Of a stretch of DNA of 64,000 nucleotides, positions 12,938 to 27,322 are shown piece by piece. The position numbers and the translations under genes were made by a program. The DNA is from Progne subis subis (lineage: Eukaryota; Chordata; Aves; Passeriformes; Hirundinidae). The DNA is taken from assembly GCA_022316685.1 (NCBI GenBank), contig JAKJHU010000039.1:5370532-5434531 (forward strand), written 5' to 3'. Each line of letters opens with the position of its first letter. Positions within the stretch are counted from its first letter, which is position 1. The notes under the pieces are model-generated. The model searched no databases. It was not told where the DNA came from and saw only the letters and a program-made list of their open reading frames with translations.

Positions 12938-13079
12938 GAAGGAGCAGAGTCAGAACAGTAGAATTTGATTAAAATGTTTCAACTGCCACTTAAAAAAAAA
13001 AGCTATTGTATTTTGTGCTCACAATGCTTATCCTCGATAGAAATAGTTAAGTTTATATTTAATTTTGGGTGAAATGAGT

Positions 13080-13600
13080 AAAAAACTAGTTCAGAATCCA
13101 CCAGCCCCGTGGAAACTTTGATTGACTAATCCAATCTGTTGCTTGGGAGTCAGGAGGATGGAAATATTTCAAACAAGTTAATTAAAATAAATGAACTTTT
13201 TTTTGAATCAGATAATTACTATATGGCAATTTTCATTAGTATGGGACTTATCAATGGTGTTTTTAGTAATTTTTTTTGTATCATCCCTCTTGATGTATAA
13301 TATTTAAGCCATTATCTTTCAAGTGTGCACTATGTGGACTAAGTCAAACCTGCTACGTGAAGTATAACTACCATGTGATGAGAATGAGGCTTTAAGTATG
13401 ACGGAAAATCCACAAATCAAGGCACCTTCCTGAACCCTCACTGTGGCTTCTTTGAAGCTGAATGACCTTTAAATGTAGTTTCTTCTTACTTTAAAGGGTC
13501 GTGAGATCCGATTACTTCTCTTTCAAACCAACAAGTAAGAGGAAGTTATCCCAGCAGAACCAGGAATAATGGGAGAGGAGTTGCGGGCCTCTAAAACAGT
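13080..13600. promoter_or_regulatory. Candidate conserved non-coding element
   Basis: Repeat-free sequence with clustered homeodomain/PBX-like motifs: TTTGATTGACTAAT near 13118-13131 and CAAGTTAATTAAAATAAA near 13174-13191. In a gene-poor interval next to a developmental gene this texture often marks an enhancer. This is inference from motifs, not from alignment. Confidence 0.28.
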
Positions 13601-16084
13601 GCCTCCCCTTCGTTGCCTTCTTACCTAACCTGGGTGTAAACCTATGCAATAATATTTTCAAGATCTTCCATTTTTATTCTGACGGTGTGTAATGAGATGC
13701 CAGGCACAGTTAGAGGACTGCAGTGCATTAATTTCTATCTGTTTTAAGTTTTCATTACAGCTCAGAAGTAGAATGTCAGTACTTGCTTATTTACTATAAT
13801 GGGTATATATTTATTCAGGCTAGTGAATTGCAATTAATCTTGTTTATGGAAGGAAAAATTAAACAATTAAGCAATCAAACATACTGTACAAATTAATCAG
13901 AAAAGATTACAAGAAAAAAATAAATAAAAGGCATATGATTCCTTGACTTTGTTCCAAAGATTTTAAATTCTATTTTGAAATAAGGAAAATCCAAACAACC
14001 AGAGCACATAAAAGGTTTTAGACAAATAATTTTATAATTATGGGTGATATTGCACATCATAAAATGGAATTAAATCTCTTTTAATAATTATAAGCAAAAT
14101 AAGCAATTCTCAGTACTGTGAACTGATAGATTTCATATCATAATTCTGGAGGACTTCAGTGAAAATAAAACCTTCACATTCCCTCATGCTCCAAATTAGG
14201 CAAATAAAACACTCTATAATCCATGAAAGCCTTATTAAGGTTGTCAAAAATACATCTGGAAACATCTGGCTATAAAGCAGGAAATGACAAAGGTTGAATG
14301 CAAACAATATCAACAGTGAGAGAAATACATAACTATGATAGAGTCTGACACCCAGGTGTGTCCTGCTGCCCAGCACTAATCTTAGCCAAGTCCTGCCTTT
14401 GGTTCCAGGAAGACAGACAATATATAAAGAGCTTGGAGAATATTTTTAAATATTTCTGGGATGGTTATTTTCACAATAGATATTGAAGGAAGATTATTTT
14501 TGTTCCAGTGGGAAAAGTGATGGAACTTGAAAGGTTTTTGTTGCTCTAAAAATGAATACATTTTCATAATTTTTTGTGTTTTATCAAAATCCAGACACAT
14601 CTATCACCTTTATTTCCTCTCTTTTCTGACAACAGAATACTAAAATTGGTTGAGTTTGGGTAAAAAGAAAGAATTTTATTACTAACTGCCCAAAACCAGT
14701 TAAGCTTTCCATTTATTCAAAAGAATCACTGCTACTAATGTTTTTCAGAAAGGCTACATTTTAACAACAACCAAACTGCAAAATAATTTCAATTGAAAAA
14801 ATTTGACCTAAATATGCTTAGTGTTTACTTTTCATATGATGTAAATAAATATCAACATCTATGCTCACCCAAAATCTGAACTTTGCTGACCGCCTCAGTG
14901 GAGGGAAGGGGGTTGTGTGCACATGTGGTGCATGAGTGTGCGAGCGTGTGTGTGTACACACCTGTGTGTGTGTCTGCTGGGACTGATCCATGAATATAGG
15001 GGTGAATATATATTGGTTTATGGTGTATTTTATGACGGGGAGATGTAGATGTTCTGTAATTAATTACCAGAAGCATTTGACAGCCGCTACAGCACTCCAC
15101 TATGTGGTACCACAAGCCAGACTCTGGAACAGATTTATAAATCCATCGTAGGAAGTACACAGAGACAGATGGCTTTCAAGAACCATGTAACAGGGATGCG
15201 AGACATAATGCTTGCTCTTTTCTTCAAAACCCAGTTTCTCCTGTTGTCACCAGTCAGGTTGAAGTACTTTATATTTACAGCTTAAAGCTCTAAAATTGAT
15301 TCTTTTATTACAGCATAGTATCATGATACTAGGATCTGAAGGCTAGATGATTCATTCACTTGGATGCAAGTAAGGAAAGCTTTTATTTTTAAATTTCTAC
15401 CACTCAGTGCAGTGCGTCAAACAATCAGTTTTAATATCTTTAGGGTTAAGTGCACTCTTGTAATTTAGAATTAAATGATTTTTATTAAGCACTTTTGCTG
15501 AATATCTACAAGCTTTACAGCTCTACTGATTAAGGATCTGACAGTGACTGGTAAAGCAGCCACCTCCATGAATTAGGGAACCATTAGGGAATGCATTCTG
15601 TCTATGCTCCTTAGTACTTAGGGAGTATTTCAAAATAAGTGCAATTTCTGTAAAATGTAGTCATAAAACTACAAGTGAATCAATGTATGTGAAACCTAGT
15701 GTTTGCATTGCACAGCAACATTTTTTAACAGATTAAAGGTATTTTTGTCTAGAGTGAGGGCAGATAAAATACCCCGGGGGTGAAACTTAAAAGTGCAGAG
15801 TTTCTGAAATATTCCCCTGTAACACTGAAACATCTAAATGCAAAGCTAGCTTTGAATAGCCAAGGTCTAATGGGCAGATTGCCTGTTACAACCCAGATTT
15901 GAGGGAGGCCTGGCCCAACAGCCTGGGCACAGGTCTGGGACCAAGGAATGCCCACTGCATGCTGATATTAACCTCCCCTGCAAGCTTGCACAAACTCCTT
16001 TATTTCCAGAGATGTTGCTCCCTCTGCACTCTCATTAACTTCAATGGGAGCCAAGAATGCACAGCACCTTTGAAAATCAAGCGG

Positions 16085-16215
16085 CTAAACTCACAGCTTC
16101 AGTTACCCATCTATAAAATGAGGCTAAACCTTTCTTACCAGTCTCATAGAGCTGTTGTGAAGATTAATTAGATAATGACTGCAAAGCTCTTTGAACATGA
16201 AGAGTGCCAAGAATT
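16085..16215 (+). repeat. MIR-like SINE fragment
   Basis: The string CAGTTACCCATCTATAAAAT, then GAGGCT, then TCATAGAGCTGTTGTGAAGA, then TTAATTAGATAATG and GCAAAGCTCTTTGAAC, follows the 3' half of the MIR/CORE-SINE consensus (cagtttccccatctgtaaaa, catagggttgttgtgagg, gtaaagcgctttga). About 50 bp upstream is AACTTCAATGGGAG, which is frequent in ancient amniote repeats. Confidence 0.72.
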
Positions 16216-18239
16216 GTTGTTACCAAATGATGGCAAAGATTGGGCTATTCTTCATTGCTGTCAAATAATAATAAAGAGATGTGCTAGTCTAAGAAAAGGA
16301 GAGGTGGGAAATAAAGGGCAATAATGGCTGCTGTTGTTTGCGCATATGGTACTGAATAATCTTTGCAAGAAGAAGCCAATCTTGTGAAAAGCTATCTACT
16401 GTAATGGTGCTAGGGTTATTGACAGGTCTGGCTATAAGTGCAGGTTCCATTAGATACATCAGCCACAATGTATTCGCAGCAAATCTCACTGATGATTGCC
16501 CTCCTGCAGAGGGAGAGATAAGACAAACTATGATTGAAGTAAAAATGTAAACAGTTAAAAAAAGAAATAGAAGTCAACCACTGCTCTCCCACAGGGGCAA
16601 GGACCAAGGATTGTTGCACCTGCAAAGCAGTAATAACATCAAATGTTAATGTGATATACAATTGTAGCACAGATACTGCTTCAAGCTCTTGCTGAAGAAT
16701 TTATGTTGTTTGGTATTTTTATATGTATATTAAGTGAAGTGCACTTTCCTAGTCTGGGGCAGTTCAGGGCATAATACTGGCAAACTGAAGGGGTTTCACA
16801 TGAGTCAAGTTAACCAGAGCATTCTTTGGCAGCACAAGTTATAGCTTGTGGTTTTTACAGGTCTCCAGCATAAGCCTCTGAACTAATACTGACCCTCTTA
16901 ATATCAGGGTTGTTATGAAGTATATGTGCTATATTTTTCTCTTTTGTGTTTGAAGCTGATATCAGACCCACTACTGTAAAAATATATTATTAATTCATAT
17001 CCATGCATGATATAAATTCTTCTGTTTGGCACCTGGAAAGTAACTGATATTTCAGTGCTAAAACAGTACCTCCTATTTTCCCAGTGATAAGGAATGTTTA
17101 CAGTAAACAGCAACATTAAATAATGTTCAGATCTGTAGGATGGCATAATATTAACCCCAGAGTTTTAAAGCAATTGGTCAAAGAGGCATTCTAAGGTTGA
17201 TTTATGTGTGTGGCTTAAGAAATAATGCAGTTTGTGTGGCTGGCCCTCCATCAGGCCATTAGTTCTCCTTTTCAGCCCCACATTTTTCCCCATGCCCAAA
17301 TAATTTTCACCCTTTGGGTTAGTTGATGTAACATTCAGCAGTGGCACAGAAGTGGCAAAGAGAATGAATTTCCTCCACATTTAATTAAAATAAAATACTG
17401 TCTGGGTAGAACAGAAAGCCTATTCATGGCACAGAGGAGAATTCATTGTCCCTTACGCTTAGGAGCAGCCTGCTTATTCAGTGATCACACATGTACTAGC
17501 AAGCCAGCCAGCATGTCTGTGCCAGATGTGCTGGCTTTTCCCCAGCTGGCAGGACAAAATACAGAGGTAGAGAACATGGAAAGAAGAATACAGAGAGCAT
17601 GGAGTACATGGAGCTTTTGTTGTACTAGACATGTTGTACTGGAGATGGAAGGGAGCTGAGGAGAAGGATGACTGTCTCAGAAATCAAAGACACTGGAAGG
17701 AGTGTGCAGCAGTGGCGTGGTGAGCTAGGTGATGTGAGGAGGAGAGCTAGAAACACAGAGGGAATGACATGGCGGAACTATATTGGGAAAGATTTGGAGG
17801 ATGTGGAGAGAGTTGGGATGACAGCAGTGATTGGATGGAAGATACAAGTCCAGAGAAAAGAGTTTAATTGTTTCTACTCTGCACGGAAGAATCTTTTAAA
17901 AATACTGTAATGCTCTCAAAGTTTCAGTGATCCAGAAAACATCAAACACATTATCATTTTTCAAAAATGCCTACACATTACCAAAGTAAGTAAAAATCTA
18001 GTGACCTTATATTTGTTCCAGACAAAATACTGGGATATGGAATAGAATGTGATCTAACCAGCAAGGTTACAAAGACAGTAGCATAATCCATTTCAATGAA
18101 TGAGTTTTCATGGAAAATTAGTGATAGAACTGATTACATCCTTAGTTGAAATGCAAAGTTCTATTGCTAGAGGAAGTTGCTCTGTGCAACTGAACTATTT
18201 TACCTTGTACTCTGACCTTCTGGGTAAATGTGACACTAC

Positions 18240-18450
18240 ATAAAATTTGTGTAGCAAATTTTAACTGGCATGAAAAGGCTGATACAGCCAAAAAGTAATT
18301 GCACAGAGGGCATCATTATATAATGGGGTTCCACATAGATCTATTCTTAGTTCAGTGCTATTCAATATCTTTATCAATGAGACGGAAGAAAATAGAAACT
18401 TGTTGTTAGTAAAGGCTGCAGATGCCATATTCATATATAAGAAGTTAGTA
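18240..18450 (+). mobile_element. Decayed CR1-type LINE fragment (reverse transcriptase region)
   Basis: Reading from 18325 gives GVPHRSILSSVLFNIFIN, close to the CR1 reverse-transcriptase block GVPQGSVLGPVLFNIFIN. About 80 bp later GCTGCAGATGCC stands where the catalytic F-A-D-D codons would be, so the active site is lost. It is an inert relic. The limits are approximate. Confidence 0.85.
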
Positions 18451-21400
18451 CGTGACCTGATTTTTAGACGCACTAAACATATTTAGGCAACAAAAAAGGA
18501 AGATTTTGGCTTAGAAGTGAAAGCCACAAAATATGTGGCTATTAAAGTGCCAAGCTTTAAAGCACCCTTTGGGCTAAACTCATCTCAAAATGGGCTTCAT
18601 AACAGATGGCAAGAGAGAAATGCCCTAACTAGCCAGTACAGAATGACCCTGTTCTTCAGTGCTTAGCCACTGATTTCTGATCTGTCAGATCAGAAGGAGA
18701 CTGCTTACTCTTAAATCCCTCATAGAGAATTAAGCACTTAATTGCTATTTCATACAACCAAGCTGTCTAGAAGTGAGGGTGCTCTCTTGGCCAGGTTGGC
18801 TACCAGGGCTGAACATCCCTCCAAAATGTCAGGAAGTTGACAGGTGCACTACTCAAGTTCTGGAAAGGTGTCTTTGTCTACAAGTTAATTTGGATGGACA
18901 CACTTTCCAACTCTCCTATTTAAGCTTGGGCATTATAAAGAAGTGCTAGAAAAACACCACATATGCTCAGACAAGCATTAGATAATATAATAGCTACTGC
19001 CTCTTCTGCTCTCATTAGCTGATGGTGGGAAACAGATGACCCCAGTTTTAAAATAAATTATTCCATGCCATCACACTTGTTTTTGAGGCAAAATCTGGTG
19101 CAAGAGAAAAAATGTGAATAGATAAGCTGGTGCTGGTGGTTTCTCTCTTTCTACGCATTTATAGGTATAAAAAAAATAAAAAGCATCAGGATCCTGCACC
19201 TTTGTGGTCTGCACAGGAACATGAGTAGAGTATGTTACCAGCACTGTTGTTTTTTACAAAGAACTTCACTTTCCATGGAGATCAACATAAAGAAGAGGAT
19301 AGACAAAGATGACATGTCTCCACCTCAGGTACATCCCATACCTAGATCAGAAGACAGAGAAATATCCCCAGATCTTGCAGATAGAACATGGCCTCAGAGA
19401 ACAGAAGTTTTTTCCTCAATCTTCACTGCCTCTCACTATCTTACATGTTCTTATTTGTCCCCTCAATTTCCTCTCTTGGGTAATGAATGACAGAGTTTTC
19501 TATCTTTCTTCATAAAACTTTTTTTTTTATGCTTAGGAGTAAAGAAAAGGCCTGGCATAGTCATTGCTGCAGACATCAGATATAAATGTACTGGAGGAAG
19601 GCAGTGAAAAAAAAAAATCCCTAACTAATGAAAAAGCATTTTTATTAGTTCTGATAATTAAATTGGTGATAATAACAAAACATGCTAACCCCTTTGTCCA
19701 AACTTCAGGTAGCTACGGACAGAGACTGTGAGCCACAGGTTTATTATAGTGATCCTGGGCAGCTCTCTCTCCAGATGCACTCCATTTTTGCACTGCTGGA
19801 AGTACTAACTAGACTGCCACATGCAGGTTTATTTTCTAAAAAGTAGAGCATTACCAGAAAAAAGTAAAGTGAAACAATCAATTCACTTAATGCTGAATAC
19901 CTGTGAGAATTCAGTTGCTGCCACTTCTGGGCACTGATGGGTACATCTGAATACCTGTAGATGCTTCTGACCTCCATTCTGGGTGGTGACTACCTGATGA
20001 GTTGGCCTCCAAAGAGCTGGCTAAGCTCCTCTGTGGGCATTTCTGCAGTGCAGGACAGGGTTCCTCTGTGCTCTTTGAGAGAGCCACCAAGAGCTGCATC
20101 TTATCTGGTCTCTTGGCTTTTGTAGAAGCTTTGGAATCTATAAAGAGATTTTGGATGTTGTTTTCAGGGCCATTTTGTAGCCTTGTTGGACTGCAAGAGC
20201 AAAAAGACCCTCACCATGTTTAGAGTATGTTCCTTTATTTATACCTGTCTTTATTTTTAATAACTTCTGAACTGAATTGTCAAAATGTCCTGCAATAACG
20301 AAATAGCACAATAACTGTTTAGTTGAAGTGAGCCTTCCTTGCATAGGGGATGTTATGGTGGGTGAGATACCCGAACTGGCCTTAAACGACTTAGCTGCAG
20401 TCTAGCCATTCCAGCACAGCTGTCAGCTTGGATCAATTTTCCCTTCCAAAAAAATGCTGCCATCAGGAGGAACACTTTGTGGCTGAGCTATCTTGATCCC
20501 CCACTACATTTGCAGCAGGGATCTAGACTATTTATATTCTTCAGCAAATAGCAAGAAAAGAGCACTCCTGAACTGGGAACCAATGTGCACCCCATTCCTG
20601 TTGTAACTCTAATGCCAGGAGGAGTTGGGTACTCCTCGGAAAGAGTTCATCATCTAGGTGACTGGCATAGAGGCACCGTGGCAAACCACTGCACTCTGGT
20701 GACCTGTACAGCTCCAACAAAAGTCAGATATTTTATTAGAAATTGTGAAGTTTGAAATAAATTGAAATAATTTTACCTTACATTATTATCTGCCAGTTTA
20801 TGTATTTAAATACTTCTTCAACAAAGAATGGAGCTCTCCTCAGCAAAGATAATTAGTAGCTATCAGTGTGCAATACAAAAATGTTTTCATTTTGCTCATA
20901 CAAAGAGCACCACTGTGTATCAGATTAACACTGTCTGATAACAACAGATGACCGATAAAAAATCCAACAAGAAAATTAACAGTAATGCTTAAAAAATCAT
21001 CACTAAAGACCTGATCTTGCTAATTGACATTTAGGATGAGCCATCAAATGAATTCTTTGAAATAGGGCTGGCTGCTGTTCTTATATTATCGAAATTGCTA
21101 TGTTGTAGACTTGTATCAAGCTGTCAATAAATGCAAATTAATGACCATTGACACACAGATGCAGAAACAACTACACCTATGTTATCACATGGCCAGGAAT
21201 GTCCTTACCATCTACAATGCCTAGTCACTATCAGGGTGCACTTTGAGCTCTTCAATTGATAGCAAGTGAGGAACCTCAGAGCACCCAGCCTTCAGAGTAT
21301 TATGGATAGCTCAATGGTACACGGAAGCCTGACTTCATCCTGTCCTATGAAACCACAAGTTTGGCCCAAACTGCAGTTCACATTCCACCTCAGAGTGACT

Positions 21401-24400
21401 CTACCTCAATACACATAAAACGCAGCACAAATGTTTCATCTTAATAGTGTCAAACGGCTGAGATAGGGACACACAACTTTTCATCCCAGTAGGAGGCTCA
21501 TCTGCTTCTTTTCAAATGGAAATTGGATGGAAGACACTACTCATTTAAAACAGTTACATCTGTGCAGAGATCACTGCCTGTTCTGGCAAGCTAGTGTGCC
21601 GGCCAGCCAGGGAAAATGCTGAGATACACCTCAAGCAAGGCTAAAAATGGACAGTTTGTAGTCAGGTACGAGAAGGTACAGCATCACCCACTGATGAAAG
21701 AGGAAAGCATCAGAGACTCAAATACAAGCAGACTCTCAAAACAGCTGCAAATGAAATATTCAACCTATTCATCCTGTGCAGGCCCTATTAGGGATGGACT
21801 CACAGAAACCTCCACTGTCAAGAGTCACCACATAGCTACTGTAAGACATCTCATGCTGGGAACAGAATGTGAGACCGCTGCCAGATAGGGCTAAATATGC
21901 AGCACTTCAAAGCCAGGGCCAACGGCCTCTCTGTCCCTAAAAAAAGATGGAAGAACAATGTTGAGTGGGGCCAAGAGAGCAAACTCAGGGGAGAAGGATA
22001 GGAGGAGACAGAAAACTAATAAAAATTTGTTTTCCAGAGAGGTGCTGGAAGCTTTCTGGCAGGTGGGGGTTAGGCAATTGCATGCTTCCCCATATATTTT
22101 CTTTGTGCTCATGTGAACTGAATGACTGTTGCTTTAAATCCTCTTTGCTGTCTGTCTTCAAAAAAAGAATTGAGAAGAAATGTGTATAATTATACACAAA
22201 ATATTAATCTTCTTCCTGGTGATCTACAACTCTAGCATACTCATCACACTGGAACTGTGCTCAAAAGTATTTTCATCTGATTAAAACAGCTGATTCATCG
22301 ATGCATGTAATCCTCTGCTAATAGTATGTATATAAATGGCTCTTAACAATTTGCACATCAGTTTTTCCTCATTTTTCATTGTTACATGATTTTTCTTAAA
22401 CACTGAGTGCAGTTCTGTACTTTTATGTTTTGATTGAGCTTTTTTGAGAAGTAAGGTGCAGTGATCTAAGCTACAGATTGAAGAAGCTTAAAACCTAGCA
22501 TCTGATTTTAGCTCTGGCCACAAATTCCCGTTGTAGCTTTGGATAGTTCAGTCCAGTCTTGCCTGCTCTGGGATCAATTCTACAATCACCCCAGACCCAC
22601 AGTTTTTTTGGAATTGTGAATACTTAGACTTGGTCTCCAGCCATGTACTTCACTATTGCAAATTCTGCCACAGTTCAGGGTATGAAGCTCAGTCTGATTC
22701 TGGCTGTACCCCTCCTTTCTACACTTACACATAAATTCACATCGGAAGATACTTATACACTCTCACCACAAATGTAGCCATTTGCTATTCTTTGCTTCTG
22801 AGTCCTTCTGTACCTCCTTCCTTTCTTTACTATTTATAGGTGGCAGCTTGCCTAGGAGATGAGACAAGGCTGCCAAATGATTCACAGCAGCGTCCCACAA
22901 GGAAACTTGGGATAAATCTTACCTTTATGCTCATGAAATAGAAACCCCATGCTAACAACTTTTGTTTACACCAAACAGCCCATAGATATATGATGCAAAC
23001 AAGAAATAATGGCTCATGGGACTTCAAATGTCTGAGAACAACTATCATAAACATATCCTTAGGATATATATTTGTAGCAGTCTCAACACCACTCTTGTCA
23101 AACCCTTCAAATTTGGAACCCAGTCCTACAGGCCAGAGATATTACCAGGTAAAATTCTCATTACTTAAACATCTTTTTCCACACATGCTCACAAATGCTC
23201 AGCAGCAGCCCACTTTCAGCAGCAGCATGAGGCCTTCTCATGCCCACTTTCTCTTGTCCACAGCAAGAACCTGGGTGCATGCAACCTATGCCTTTTGGGA
23301 AATCTGAAATTGTAGCTGTGTTCAGAGCATGTGAACTGTGTACCTAGGAGATTGATTCTGTGTGGAAATTAATGTTAGATATTTATTTTATTAAAAACGA
23401 AGACATGTACTGACCTCCTTTTTGTATCTTACCCTGGCAATCAGAGCATTTCTCCCAAGTTCAGCCCTCACCTTAGGCTCAGAGACAAAGCAAGGTCAAA
23501 ACCACAGCTCACAAGAGCTTCGCTGTTTGTCTGAAAGCACTTCTTGGGACACAAATTCCATATTGTTTGTCAGAGCTGTTAAATGCAGTCCTAAAATGTG
23601 CACACTCTTGTGAGTAGTTGAGGAAATAGATCAGACTCCAATCCCCAGTGCTCTCCATTTTCTTTTTCTTCAGAAATTACTTAAGCATTTCACGGTAGGA
23701 AAGGATGCAGAGTTCTTCATCCCACGTGGAAAGAAGTTTGTAAAGGGTTATTTATACAGCTGGAATTGTGAGAATCTGGAAATCAGTCTTTCTCTTGTGT
23801 TAGCTCAGGCAGCTTTATGCTCACCTGCTGCAAACATTCTGAGTTAATGAACTCCTCCCATATCTTGATCCTGAGTAGTTAAAAACTTGTAATGCTCAGT
23901 AATATGATATCCAAGAGTCTTTATGAATTTAACTACTAGGACAAAAGTTTCCATTCTGAATATGCAAATGCCTTCAGCGCCTCTGAAAATTAGATCAAGT
24001 CTCTATCTAGTCAGTGCCTAATTTTACAGTTGATGTTCTGAAATGTTTGCCCAACCTCTGTATTTTCTGGTTTTTGTTTGTAAAAATGGAACATTAATAC
24101 TTAATTGCTTCTCAAAACTTTGTGGGAATTAATGCTTCTAAAGCATTTCAAGAATGAAAAGGACCACATAAACTGACAACTACTGTAATTAAGTATGAAT
24201 TATTTAAAATGAAAAATTTGTATTGCAAATGAAGTGCTGGAGGAACGTATTGAACAAACCACCAAAAACTTCACAAAAATTACTAATCAAAACACAAGGC
24301 TTAGACATCTTGCAGTACCACCTCTTAACAAAGTACTGAACACCAACTGAGCTGTAGCAATTGACCATATATGCACACAGCCTTATTTTGATGGAAAGCA

Positions 24401-25339
24401 GTTTCATGCGGAATATTTTACCTTGCATTTGGTTCAGCCAGGAGGATGCTTATGGTCACTCAGTTTGCACTGACTTAATGAGGAGCCCTCAAAAGTAGTT
24501 TCATAGCAACCACCAGCAACTGACAGCCAGCTGCTGTATTGTGTCCTCTTTTTGCAGTATCCAGACTTTCTCCCCTTCTAGTATTCCAGTAGTTTCTGTG
24601 GGGCAGTAACCACTGTTCTGTTATATGGACATAGAACAATTATATTTAAACTCCTGTAGTGACATATGATCCAGTACAGAGAAATGTCAGTGTCACCACT
24701 ACTACTACGAATCTTATTTGAAAAGAAATGTGACACTTCAGGGATGGAGCTACCAAGATACTGGGTTTTGTCCTGTGTACATAGAGTATAAACAGACCAT
24801 GACACCTACAAGTGTACTAAAAGCATTGTTATTATTCAACTTTTTAAGCAGCATTGTTAAACATGTCTTATATCTAATTTTTTCCCCCACTTATTTCGTA
24901 TCTTAGTTTTGAAGCACTTAAATTGAAAGGGATATAGATTAAATAGCAAGGATATCTCTTTCAGTTCCTACTAGTGTTCTTTCCAAATCAGTTCCATGAA
25001 CACTGTCTTTCAGTTTAAAAGACAATGCAGTAAACAAAGTATTTTGAATTATTGCTAAGTTTTGTATTGGATTTTTTAATAGCTCTTTTGATATTTGTAA
25101 GGCAAGAGCTCCTTTAAAGAACATTTATTGTATGCACACAGGATTTAGATTAAATACCTCAAATGAGTGTATTCTAGGTGAAACATAGATGGTTTGGGGA
25201 AAGGAAAATGAATAATTCATCTATAATATGATATATTAATATATTGACATTTAATAAAAACATTCCATTAATAAACAGATAACAATATTCAATATTTCTG
25301 AAACCCGCCACCCCCAAACAGTGGTGTTATTAATTCAAG
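18451..25339. other. Intergenic, no gene seen
   Basis: 6.9 kb of unique AT-rich sequence. I see a candidate conserved segment at 20800-21150 and a possible but weak MIR-like stretch near 22500-22560. Open frames of up to about 105 codons show no recognisable domain and no splice-site support. Confidence 0.75.
20800..21150. promoter_or_regulatory. Candidate conserved non-coding element
   Basis: AT-rich and repeat-free, ending with an octamer ATGCAAAT (21131-21138) overlapping a homeodomain-like TTAATGA. Several TAATT and GATAA motifs precede it. The call rests on motif texture only. Confidence 0.25.
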
Positions 25340-25640
25340 TCTTGCAGACATTTTACAAAGTTTTTCTAGTCAGAAAAAGGCCTGATGGCTGGCAAATAGC
25401 CAACATAATGTCATTATTGAAGATGGACTCAGGGAACACTTCAGGAAATTATAGACCATTTAGTTTTGATGCCTTTTGGGAGGAGGGAATCTTAAAAAGC
25501 ATTTTTGGACATTAAATGGGAACCATTTAGGAAAGCACAGCTTGATGAAGTATAGCTAATATTGCCTCAGGAATGAAAGGTCATGCTTCACTACGTTCTG
25601 GATTTCTTTCAGGTTATACATAATCAGGGGACAAAAAGGT
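25340..25640 (+). mobile_element. Decayed CR1-type LINE fragment (5' part of reverse transcriptase)
   Basis: Translation from 25381 gives PDGWQIANIMSLLK, then GNTSGNYRPFSF. This matches the early reverse-transcriptase block of CR1-like LINEs (P-W--A-V-PI-KK, then P-NYRPVSL). The frame breaks soon after, and downstream DNA still resembles the family. It is an old, inactive copy. Confidence 0.85.
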
Positions 25641-27288
25641 ACCATACATTTTGTTTTCATTTTCAGAAATATTCAGGAAAATTTTAAATCAAGGACTAAT
25701 ATATTGTACTATGATGTTGGTAAGGGAATAAAATAAGTAATTTTTAAGAGGAATGCTTTATTATTCTAAAACAAATAGGAGTAGAGAAACGCAGGTATTA
25801 ATGATAGGGGTTTGCACTTCCATTTTACATATATTTGTGACAACAGAAATAACAATATTAGGCTATCCAAAGCTGCATCATTTAAGTCCCGACAGAGTAC
25901 TTAAGCACGTATATAACTCTAACCAGATGCTGAAGCGGTATTGTTAATGTGAGTGAAATTACTCAGGTGCTTTAATGATTTGCAGAGGTTCACCCCCTTT
26001 GAATATAAGGTCCTAGAATAGAGATTAAAAAATATTATTTTTCTATGCAAAAATAAATAATTTCTGCAACATGTTCACCAGGAAGCTAATCTGATAATTA
26101 CAGCACACAGTTTCTTACCTCTTCCTTCTCTACCACTTAGAATTCACTTATAGGTTTCTGATTCAGCCACCATCATGATGCTTACCCTCTACAATTTGTT
26201 GTACCTCAGCTCTGAAAATTTTGTGTGCTTTAAAATATGAACTTGTGGTATCACCAAGATTTGTCTGAAACAAATAAAGATTTTGAGTGTCTCTATGCTT
26301 GAACACCAGAGAAAGAAACCTTTGAAATATATGCCCTACAGAAACCAGATGAGTAATTCCACATCTGAAAATCAATCCCATTTTAAAGAAGTCCCAAATT
26401 TAACTTAAAAATATGGAGACACCCAAGACCACAAGAAATAACCTTTCTTGAAATCCTTAACTAAGATAAATGAATTAAAGGATTTAAGTTTAATTGTGCA
26501 GTACACACAATAGAAATATTGTTTTATGATGTGAAATGATGAAATTTAGGGTACTATATTATCTGTTCAGTAAGTTTCATTATTGCATCAATTTGCATTA
26601 AACATATCACTACCAAAAGACCCAACTACATAATATACAATAAAGCAGATTTAGCTAAAAAACTCTCTGCTATTTCTTTCTCTAATATTTTTCTATTTTC
26701 TCTCCAATATTAGTAGTAGTTTGAGATTTCAACTTGAATGTCAAGTTTCATGTTGAAAATTAATAGCTGACTGCAATTCTGGAAATATTATGACAAACCA
26801 GAATTAGTTTGCACAGAAGCATTTTGTTTTTCATATCTTCCAAGACGTATGCAGACATTTGTTTGAGGCCCAAATGCTATCCCTAATATGTTATAAATGT
26901 GTTAATGCCAAATTACCCTTCAAACTCTTACTTTTTTTTGAGTGTCAGATGAGAAAAATCCTAACCAGGATAAACAAGGAGAATACTGACAGAATTAAAG
27001 GAATGTCAATATGCAGGCAGATTTTAAACAATTACTCTTGACATAGCATTATTCAGAGAATTTAAACATTCTCCAAATCATATGCAGTGGTCTGAAAATA
27101 AAGCACAAGAAGAATACCAGATAGACCTCCATCTCAAAGAAATCAGAGGAGGTGTTGCCCTTACAGGACAGAGTGGAAGAGGAAACATATGAGCACTTAC
27201 GTAGTACAAAACACAGAAATGTTGAGAACAGGATCAAGATTTTGAAGAGGATGAAAATTCCAAGGCACCACTGCTATAAGTCCAACTG

Positions 27289-27322
27289 AAAAAAAAAAAA
27301 AAATTGGGGGGGGGGGTGGGGG
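27289..27322 (+). repeat. Purine-rich A15/G11 tract
   Basis: A15 (27289-27303), TT, G11 (27306-27316), T, G5, then GAGGGAGGAAG-type sequence. It is low-complexity purine sequence. Confidence 0.9.

Larger units (their letters stand above)
5918..18239. other. Intergenic, no gene seen
   Basis: 12.3 kb of AT-rich sequence with no convincing exon. Contents: a T/G tract at 6263-6346, an AT dinucleotide run at 12580-12612, an A26 run at 12912-12937, a candidate conserved segment at 13080-13600 and a MIR-like piece near 16.1 kb. The open frames are short and have no family resemblance. Confidence 0.75.
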
